A stretch of DNA of 45,414 nt from Lentzea xinjiangensis (GTDB lineage Bacteria; Actinomycetota; Actinomycetes; Mycobacteriales; Pseudonocardiaceae): assembly GCF_900110955.1 (NCBI RefSeq), contig NZ_FOFR01000037.1, positions 1 to 45,414 of the forward strand. Reading direction: 5' to 3'. The position numbers and the translations under genes are program-made. Below, one piece after another: positions 40,074 to 45,414 of this stretch (position 1 is the stretch's first letter; each line of letters opens with the position of its first letter). Under the pieces are notes generated by a model, which was not told the origin of the DNA, made no database searches, and worked only from the letters and a program-made list of their open reading frames with translations.

Positions 40074-43053
40074 CCGTTCCGGCGCGGATCATCGCGAGCA
40101 GGCGCGCCGCCCGGTCGGTGAGCTGCTCGGTGCAGGACCGCGTGAGCACGGCCAGCGCCAGCACGACCGCCTCCTCCGCGGCGTCCGAGGCCCCCAAGGC
40201 GTGCAGCTGCTCGGCGAGGTCCAGCCGCACCTCGGCGCCGCCCATCTGGTCACCGGTGCGTTCGCACACCTCGATGGCGGCGAGAAGCGACTCGCTGCCG
40301 GCACCCGGATCACCGAGCCTGGCCTGCACGACGCCGATCTTGGCCAGAGCCCGCCACTCGCCGACCCGGTCGCCGTGCGCGCGGACGATCTCGAGCGCGG
40401 CGCGCAACGACGCCTCCGCCTCGCGCAGGCGGTCCTGGCTGAGCGCGACCACCCCGAGGTGGTAGCAGACCTGGGCCTCGACCCGGTGGCTGCCGACCTC
40501 GCGGCAGATCACCAGCGACCGGTTCAGCAGCGCCTCGGCCGTGTCGGGCTCGCCGCGCAGGATGTGGGTCTGCGCGATGTTGTTCAGCACGTGCGCGACG
40601 CCGACCCGGTCACCCGCCTCCTCGAAGGCGGCCAGTGCCAGCCGGTAGCGGTCCATCGCCGCGTCGGGGTCGCCGTCGATGCGGTCCAGCGTCGCCTGGT
40701 TGCGCAGCACCAGCGCCCGGCCCAGGGCGCAGTCCAGGCCCTCGAACAGCTCCAGCGCCCGCTCCAGCGACGCCCTGCTCAGCGCGACCTCCTGCCGGGT
40801 GATCTGCAGCGACGCCAGCGAGCACAGCACAGCGGCCTCGCCCATGGCGCTGCCGGCGCGGCGGACGGCGATCAGCGCCTGTTCGTGGCTCTCCCACCAG
40901 TCGTCGAAGTAGCTGCGCGACTCGAACAGGGTCACCGCGCCGACGGTGAGGTCCCAGCACTCCTCCGCCAGCCCGCACTCGGCGGCCTGGCGCATCGCGG
41001 CCAGCGCGTCGGCGCGGACGTGGTCGAGCCAGCTCAGCGGCACGGCCAGCATGGTCGCCACGTAGCCGGCGTCGAGCGACCAGCGGGGCGCATCGCCGCG
41101 CAGGCGGGTGAAGTCGCCGCCGTACTCGCGGCGGTGCGCCTCGTCGAACAGGAAGAGCCAGCAGCCCAGGACGCGGCGCACGGTGTCCAGGCGGGTGGCC
41201 TCGTCCTCCTCGGCGGCGAGCCGTTCCCGCGCGTAGACCCGGACGAGCTCGTGACAGCGGTAGCGCGGGTTGCCCGCCGGGTCCTCGCCCGCGAAGTCCA
41301 CCAGTTGCGCGTCCACCAGCGTCTCCAGCACCGAGACGCCGTCGGCGATCGACGTGTCGAGCACCGCCGCGGCGTACCACTCGCCGAACACCGTGTTGTC
41401 CATGCCTGCCAGGCGGCGGAGCAGGGTGCGGGCCCGCTCGGGCAGCGGGTCGACGGTGAGCGCGAGGCTCGCTCGCACCCCGAGGTCGCCGTAGGTCAGC
41501 TCGTCGAGACGACGCCGCTCGTCCAGCAGCCGGGTGACCATGGCCGACAAGGACCAGTGCGACCGCGCGGCGAGCCGGGCGCCGAGGATGCGCAGTGCCA
41601 GCGGCAGCCCGCCGACCGCGGCGACGAGCTGGGTCGCGGCGTCCCGCTCCGCCGCCACCCTGGCCGGTCCGACCAGCCGCGACAGCAGGTCGATGCCGGT
41701 GTCGGTGTCCATCTGCTCCAGCTCGACGAGCCGGGCGCCGGGCAGGCCGGTCAGCCGTGACCGCGAGGTCACCAGCACCACGCAGGCCGCGCTGCCCGGC
41801 AGCAGCGGGAGCACCTGGCCCTCGTCGCTCGCGTCGTCGAGGACGACCAGCACGCGCCGGTCGGCGAGCAACGTGCGGTAGAGGTCGGCCCTCTCCGCGA
41901 GGTCCTCGGGTACGGCGGCGCCCGGCACCCCGAGCGAACGCAGGAAGCGGGACAGGACGGCGGAGGAGGCGGCCGGGTTGCCGGTGCCGTGCAGGTCGGC
42001 GTAGAGCTGGCCGTCGGGGAACGACCCGGTCTGCAGGCGTTGCGCGATGTGCACCGCCAGCACCGACTTGCCGACTCCGCCGGCCCCGGTGACCACGACG
42101 ATCGGCATCACCTCGGTGGAGCCGTCGACCAGCACGTCGATGTGCCGCAGCTGGTCGGCGCGCCCGGTGAAGTCGGCGATGTCCATGGGCAGCTGCCGGG
42201 GCACGAGCTGGGTGACGGTGGTGGTGTCCGGTTGGCCGGCGGCCGTGGCGGGGTCCACGTCGTCTTCCTCGGCGAGGATGCGCTGTTCGAGTGCCCGCAG
42301 CTCCGCCCCCGGCTCGAGACCGAGCTCGTCGACCAGGCGTCGGCGACCGTCCCGGTAGGCCTGCAGCGCCTCGGAGGTGCGGCCGGACCGGTGCAGCGCG
42401 ATCACCAGGAAGCCGAGGAGCCGCTCCTGCAGCGGGTTGGCCGCGACGAGGTCGCGCAGCTCTCCCACCAGCTCGCGGTGCTTGCCCAGCGACAGCTCGA
42501 GGTCGACGCAGCTCTCCACGACCTGCAGCCTGCGCTCGGTGAGCCGGGTGGCACTGGCCCGGACCACCTCGCTCGGCACGCCGTCGGCGACCGGTCCGCG
42601 GAACTGGGCGAGCGCGGTCCGGAACAGCGCGACCGCCGTCGCCTTCTCCCCCGCCTCGACCGCCCGGTGCGCCTCGGCCACCAACTGGTCGAACCGCAGC
42701 ACGTCGAGCTGGCTCGCGGCCAGGCGCAGCAGGTAGCCGGGCGGCCGGGTCAGGATGGTCTCGGGCTGGCCGGGCAGTTGCAGGAACCGCCGCAACGAGG
42801 ACACGCAGATCTGGATCTGCACGCGGGCCGTGGCCGGCGGGTCGGTCTCCCACACCGCGTCGATGAGCCGCTCGATCGACACGATGCGGTTGGCCTCGAA
42901 CAGCAGCATCGCCAGCACGACCCGCTGGCGCCCTGCCGGGACCTGCAGGCTCACGTCCCCCCGGCTGACCGCGAGCGGCCCCAGCACGCGGTAGTGGAGA
43001 CGGGAGTCCTCGGCATGCCCCGGCACAGTTCTCCCCCCTGGCACGCCGTGCAC
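40057..43053 (-). CDS. AfsR-type SARP transcriptional regulator (SARP-BTAD-NB-ARC-TPR)
   Basis: GTG at 43053 behind a purine-rich GGGGAGG stretch (another GTG about nine codons later is possible); 998 residues. The OmpR-type winged helix of SARPs is at about 20-105 (LHYRVLGPLAVSRGDVSLQV, ANRIVSIERLIDAVWETDPP, LTRPPGYLLRL). The BTAD helical domain follows to about 260 (FDQLVAEAHRAVEAGEKATA, EALQAYRDGRRRLVDELGLE). The NB-ARC P-loop is VVTGAGGVGKSVLAV near 320. TPR repeats run from about 700 to the end. Large SARPs of this type activate antibiotic operons by binding heptamer direct repeats at 11-bp spacing; four such sites flank operons in this window. It is very probably the cluster-specific activator. 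Confidence 0.92.
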   Translation of the reverse strand: MHGVPGGRTVPGHAEDSRLHYRVLGPLAVSRGDVSLQVPAGRQRVVLAMLLFEANRIVSIERLIDAVWETDPPATARVQIQICVSSLRRFLQLPGQPETILTRPPGYLLRLAASQLDVLRFDQLVAEAHRAVEAGEKATAVALFRTALAQFRGPVADGVPSEVVRASATRLTERRLQVVESCVDLELSLGKHRELVGELRDLVAANPLQERLLGFLVIALHRSGRTSEALQAYRDGRRRLVDELGLEPGAELRALEQRILAEEDDVDPATAAGQPDTTTVTQLVPRQLPMDIADFTGRADQLRHIDVLVDGSTEVMPIVVVTGAGGVGKSVLAVHIAQRLQTGSFPDGQLYADLHGTGNPAASSAVLSRFLRSLGVPGAAVPEDLAERADLYRTLLADRRVLVVLDDASDEGQVLPLLPGSAACVVLVTSRSRLTGLPGARLVELEQMDTDTGIDLLSRLVGPARVAAERDAATQLVAAVGGLPLALRILGARLAARSHWSLSAMVTRLLDERRRLDELTYGDLGVRASLALTVDPLPERARTLLRRLAGMDNTVFGEWYAAAVLDTSIADGVSVLETLVDAQLVDFAGEDPAGNPRYRCHELVRVYARERLAAEEDEATRLDTVRRVLGCWLFLFDEAHRREYGGDFTRLRGDAPRWSLDAGYVATMLAVPLSWLDHVRADALAAMRQAAECGLAEECWDLTVGAVTLFESRSYFDDWWESHEQALIAVRRAGSAMGEAAVLCSLASLQITRQEVALSRASLERALELFEGLDCALGRALVLRNQATLDRIDGDPDAAMDRYRLALAAFEEAGDRVGVAHVLNNIAQTHILRGEPDTAEALLNRSLVICREVGSHRVEAQVCYHLGVVALSQDRLREAEASLRAALEIVRAHGDRVGEWRALAKIGVVQARLGDPGAGSESLLAAIEVCERTGDQMGGAEVRLDLAEQLHALGASDAAEEAVVLALAVLTRSCTEQLTDRAARLLAMIRAGTAISLR

Positions 43054-43110
43054 AGTCCTCCCCTCCCCCGGCGCGCCTCACCCCGCCGACGCACCTCGTC
43101 ACCTTCTTAC

Positions 43111-43731
43111 CTAATCGGCGCCTGAACTGTGAGCAAGAGCCAAACAGGTGACGGCGGAGTCGTGGGAGGTACGCGCCGCGACACCGGTGACGAAGTCGAC
43201 TGCCGCCTCCGGACTGGCCGTGACCTGGTAGTACTCGTCGAAACCCGGCCTGGTGAACCCGCGCTGGTGCACATCGGTGAACAGGGCGCAGAGCGCGTCC
43301 CAGTGCCCGTCGACGTCGACCAGGGCCAGCGGCTTGGGGCACTGCCCGAGGTACGCCAGGGCGATGACCTCCAGCACCTCGTCGAGGGTGCCGAAGCCGC
43401 CGGGCAGAGCGACGAACGCGTCCGCCCGGTCGATCATGAGCCGCTTGCGCTCGAACATGTCGTCGGTGACGACGAGGTCGGTGCACACGGCCTGCTGGAC
43501 GCGGTCCAGCTCGTAGAGGAACCGGGGCACCACCCCGGTCACCACCGCCCCGGCGGCCGCGGCGGCCCGCGCGGTCACCTCCATGAGCCCGACCCCGCCC
43601 GCGCCGTAGACGAGCCGGTGGCCGCCCATCCCGATGGCGTGCCCGAGCCGCTCGGCGGCGACGGCGGCGGCGGGCGATCCCGGTCGGGCCCCGCAGAAGA
43701 CGGTGATGGTGCGCGATTCGATGCTGGTCAT
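43111..43731 (-). CDS. LOG-family nucleoside 5'-monophosphate phosphoribohydrolase
   Basis: ATG at 43731, 206 residues, the normal length of the family. It shows ITVFCGARPGS at the start, GHRLVYGAGGVGLMEVTARA, DMFERKRLMIDRADAFVALP and the signature PGGFGTLDEVLEVIAL. LOG enzymes hydrolyse N-glycosidic bonds of nucleoside monophosphates (for example cytokinin riboside 5'-phosphate to free base and ribose 5-phosphate); many bacterial members are mis-labelled lysine decarboxylases. It lies just upstream of, and in line with, the SARP gene (57-bp gap). With a PurF-like enzyme in the same cluster, a step on a phosphoribosyl intermediate is conceivable. A housekeeping role is the alternative. Confidence 0.9.
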   Translation of the reverse strand: MTSIESRTITVFCGARPGSPAAAVAAERLGHAIGMGGHRLVYGAGGVGLMEVTARAAAAAGAVVTGVVPRFLYELDRVQQAVCTDLVVTDDMFERKRLMIDRADAFVALPGGFGTLDEVLEVIALAYLGQCPKPLALVDVDGHWDALCALFTDVHQRGFTRPGFDEYYQVTASPEAAVDFVTGVAARTSHDSAVTCLALAHSSGAD

Positions 43732-43787
43732 GCCCGCGACTATCGGCACGGTTCTTATCAGGCAGACATCGACGTCCCCGTGAGGAC

Positions 43788-43805
43788 CGATAACCCACCA
43801 ATAAC
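43788..43805 (+). promoter_or_regulatory. Probable SARP operator before the small secreted peptide gene
   Basis: The plus strand reads CGATAACCCACCAATAAC: two heptamers with a CCAC spacer at 11-bp period. Nine bases later comes TAGCGT (43815-43820), which fits a TAnnnT -10 box at the distance known for SARP-activated promoters. The next start in this direction is the ATG at 43874. Confidence 0.7.
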
Positions 43806-43873
43806 CAGCGCTCCTAGCGTCAGCCGCATCAGCTCCACCGAAGTCCCCTCCACCGACGAAGGGTGCGACACCG

Positions 43874-44017
43874 ATGTCGACGATCCGCTCCGCAACCGCC
43901 GCTCTCCTCGCCACGCTCGCCGTCACCCTGTTAGCCACCGGCACCGCGTTCGCGGACGACGACACCCCATGGACCCGCGGCGGCAACGCCGGCCTCGCCT
44001 GCACGCAGCAGTGCTGA
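43874..44017 (+). CDS. Small secreted peptide (47 residues) with TTA codon
   Basis: ATG at 43874, stop TGA at 44015-44017. The product has a textbook signal peptide: a positive start (MSTIRSATAAL), a hydrophobic core (LATLAVTLLATG) and an A-F-A cleavage site. This leaves a mature piece of about 20 residues beginning DDDTPWTR and ending GLACTQQC, with two cysteines four apart. Third codon positions are almost all G or C, as in real genes here, except one TTA leucine codon (43931-43933), which in Streptomyces makes translation depend on the bldA tRNA. A SARP-type operator lies 68 bp upstream and a hairpin follows the stop. The ribosome binding site is weak (GAAGGG). I do not recognise the family. 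An unmodified or lightly modified peptide, a signal, or a spurious frame are the options. Confidence 0.6.
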   Translation: MSTIRSATAALLATLAVTLLATGTAFADDDTPWTRGGNAGLACTQQC

Positions 44018-44040
44018 CACCCTCGGCCCCACCGCTGCCG

Positions 44041-44061
44041 AGCCCGCTGTTCCCGCGGGCT
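44041..44061. terminator. Stem-loop after the small peptide gene
   Basis: AGCCCGC (44041-44047) pairs with GCGGGCT (44055-44061) around a 7-nt loop, 24 bases after the TGA. It is a plausible hairpin terminator without a U-tract. Confidence 0.5.
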
Positions 44062-44520
44062 GCCGTTCGCACCGGTTGATCAGCCCGCCGAGGATGCGCA
44101 CCCAGCCGCACCTCAGGCCCGCGCCAGCGGCGTCGGCACCCGACCCGCTCCGCCACCGCACCGGCTGCCAGTCACCCCGACCGCGTTCAGCGGCGGACGC
44201 GGCGAATCACGAACGCCACGGCGACGTCCGGCTCAAGGCGGACGGTCTCGTCGCGCGCACCGTCCACACCGCGTCCCCTCCCCAGGTCGAACACGGTCTC
44301 ACCGAACTAGGGCGGAGCTTGAGCCCCGTGGTGGAGCACCTGAATGCCTGGGGCGAGCATCACCGCAGTTCAGCCCGCGAATCACGGTCGAGCGCACTCC
44401 CCTCGTGACGGAGCAGCTCAAGCGGGACTGGATTTTGCCGTTTGTCGATCCGACGCCCCGCGCTGTACCTCGTAGGGTGAGGCCGCCTGTGGAGGCGGCC
44501 CGCACCGAGAGGTTGACGAC
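44062..44520. other. Intergenic stretch before the YCII gene
   Basis: No gene can be supported here. A perfect 7-bp stem with a 6-nt loop (GGCCGCC at 44481-44487, GGCGGCC at 44494-44500) lies in the leader just before the GTG at 44521. A TAGGGT at 44473-44478 could be its -10 box. Confidence 0.4.
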
Positions 44521-44877
44521 GTGGCGAAGTACATGATCCTCATCTACGGCGACGCCGAGCAGTGGGCAGCGATGACCGAGGAGCAGTGGCAGGCGCACCA
44601 CGCCGGTCACGGGGCATTCATGGCCAAGGCCGGCGCCCGCCTCCTCGACGGTCAGCAGCTCGAGGCGACCACCGCGGCCACGTCGCTGCGCGCGGACGCC
44701 GGAGGTCAGGTCCAGGCCACCGAAGGCCCGTTCCTGAAGACCAAGGAAGGGCTCGGCGGCTACTACCTCGTCGAGGCGGCCGACCTGGACGAGGCACTGG
44801 AGTTGGCGCGGCTGCTGCCGGAACTCAACTACACGCACAGCGGTCTGGAAGTCCGCCCGCTGGTCGAGCGCGGGTGA
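44521..44877 (+). CDS. YCII-domain (DGPF) protein
   Basis: GTG at 44521, 118 residues. Typical of the YCII/DGPF family: KYMILIYGDAEQW at the start, HHAGHGAFMAKAGARLLDG, the signature block TEGPFLKTKEGLGGYYLVEA (usually DGPF-x-E-x-K-E) and DLDEALELARLLPE. In actinomycetes these small ferredoxin-fold proteins are commonly encoded directly before an ECF sigma factor of the SigJ/ECF41-like type. Here the stop overlaps the GTG of such a gene (GTGA), but that gene is broken after about 35 codons. The biochemical role of the family is not well known. Confidence 0.85.
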   Translation: MAKYMILIYGDAEQWAAMTEEQWQAHHAGHGAFMAKAGARLLDGQQLEATTAATSLRADAGGQVQATEGPFLKTKEGLGGYYLVEAADLDEALELARLLPELNYTHSGLEVRPLVERG

Positions 44878-44976
44878 CCGACCCGCACGACGAGGTCGTC
44901 GCGGCGGTGAGGGGAGGCCCACCGCCGCGGCTGGGCCAAGGTGTTCGGCGTGACCGCCCAGCTCAGCTGGGATCCA
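44874..44976 (+). pseudogene. N-terminal remnant of an ECF sigma factor
   Basis: The GTG at 44874 overlaps the YCII stop and reads VTDPHDEVVAAV. A frameshift then moves the match to AHRRGWAKVFGVTAQLSWDP, which is the usual opening of the YCII-partner sigma factors (V-x-x-A-H-R-R-x-W-A-x-V). Everything beyond about 35 residues is gone, replaced by a TetR fragment. Confidence 0.6.
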
Positions 44977-44980
44977 GAGC

Positions 44981-45061
44981 GCGTTCAGCCCGGAGCACTC
45001 GTTCGAGTTCCGCCTGGAGATGATCCTGGACGGTGTGGCGAAGCCGGTCGCCTCCCGCTGA
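44981..45061 (+). pseudogene. C-terminal remnant of a TetR-family regulator
   Basis: The frame FSPEHSFEFRLEMILDGVAK followed by PVASR and a TGA at 45059-45061 looks like the last helix of actinomycete TetR regulators (F-E-F-G-L-x-x-(I/L)-L-D-G-hydrophobic near the end). It is joined directly to the ECF remnant, 10 bp before the IS end. This marks a deletion scar. Confidence 0.45.
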
Positions 45062-45067
45062 GCACGA

Positions 45068-45414
45068 CTAGGCGGTGTTTTAGATGTGGCGTAGCCAGAT
45101 GTTGATGGCGGCGACGTGGACGGTGGCCTGGTAGCGGGTGGCGAGTTTGTCGTAGCGGGTGGCCACGGCCCGGTGTTGCTTGAGCAGGTTGATGCCGCAC
45201 TCGACGGCGTGGCGCTGTTTGTAGACCTGCCGGTCGATCGTCGGTGGCCGCCCACCTGCGGAGCCTTTGGCCTTGCGATGGGCGGCCTGGTCACGGGGCT
45301 GGTCGATGGTCGCCTTGATCTTCCGCTGCCGCAGATAGGCACGGTTGGCTTTGGAGCTGTATGCCTTGTCCGCCAGAACCCGGTCCGGACGTGTCCTGGC
45401 GCGACCGGGGCCCA
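45068..45414 (-). mobile_element. End of an IS5-family insertion sequence
   Basis: The element appears to begin at the CTAG at 45068-45071, followed by GGCGGTGTTTTAGAT, a terminal-repeat-like sequence that overlaps the transposase stop. It continues past the window edge. Its terminal sequence resembles the one at about 327-342. Confidence 0.6.
45080..45414 (-). CDS. IS5-family transposase, C-terminal part (cut by window edge)
   Basis: The minus strand reads VLADKAYSSKANRAYLRQRK, then IKATIDQPRDQAAHRKAKGS, then DRQVYKQRHAVECGINLLKQ and ATRYQATVHVAAINIWLRHI, with the stop at 45080-45082. This is the C-terminal half of the DDE domain of IS5-family transposases. It includes the region of the third catalytic acidic residue (V-Y-K-Q-R-H-A-V-E-C). 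It is on the same strand as the N-terminal piece at 1-231 and both could belong to copies of one element. The gene is partial because of the window edge. Confidence 0.9.
   Translation of the reverse strand, partial: GPGRARTRPDRVLADKAYSSKANRAYLRQRKIKATIDQPRDQAAHRKAKGSAGGRPPTIDRQVYKQRHAVECGINLLKQHRAVATRYDKLATRYQATVHVAAINIWLRHI

Noticed and set aside
40610..43801. Minus frame of 1063 codons overlapping the SARP gene
   Set aside because: Shifted-frame shadow with arginine/proline bias; the overlapping SARP frame has all expected domains.

Overview
The window is high-GC DNA with strong codon-position bias, GTG/ATG starts and AGGAGG-type ribosome binding sites. This is typical of a filamentous actinomycete; family or genus cannot be fixed from the sequence alone. 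Both edges are cut inside IS5-family transposase genes: the N-terminal part at 1-231 and the C-terminal part at 45080-45414, both on the minus strand. The segment therefore lies between two like-oriented IS copies, or between two assembly breaks at a repeated IS.

Left arm (about 0.4-10.1 kb) is a worn accessory region. It holds an NB-ARC/TPR (NLR-like) gene split by a frameshift, a GT-B-like protein of unknown function with a collapsed second copy beside it, and an ECF-like sigma factor fused to a zinc-finger and transmembrane tail. Next comes a two-gene module whose products share a RHIM-like/amyloid-type motif, the second being a membrane protein. Remnants of a LysR regulator, an integrase-core transposase and an XRE-type regulator follow.

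Centre (10.4-43.7 kb) is a non-ribosomal peptide cluster. A plus-strand operon (12.06-16.08 kb) encodes a SnoaL-like protein, a branched-chain aminotransferase, an MFS exporter and a threonine-synthase-like enzyme. Divergent to it is a free-standing adenylation (A) enzyme with a threonine-type code. A minus-strand operon (36.96 to 16.30 kb) encodes A-T; C-(dead A)-T; C-A-T; MbtH; a SbnA/SbnB pair for L-2,3-diaminopropionate; and a C-A-T-C-A-T-C-A-T-TE protein. Collinear reading gives a hexapeptide: hydrophobic/Val-like, Thr (loaded in trans onto the module with the dead A domain), a beta-amino-acid-like residue, Gly, then two residues with the same Asn/Dap-like pocket. A minus operon at 39.9-37.2 kb encodes an M20 carbamoylase/allantoate-amidohydrolase-like enzyme and a PurF-like amidotransferase. 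It is followed upstream by an AfsR-type SARP-NB-ARC-TPR regulator and a LOG-family phosphoribohydrolase.

Four intergenic or gene-end sites carry CGATAAC-like heptamers in direct repeat with exact 11-bp periodicity, as expected for SARP operators. They lie before the SnoaL operon, the NRPS operon, the amidohydrolase-purF operon and a previously hidden 47-codon gene (43874-44017) for a small secreted peptide containing a TTA codon. These sites define a probable regulon of the cluster's own SARP. The right edge holds a YCII-domain gene and a junction of ECF-sigma and TetR fragments next to the IS.
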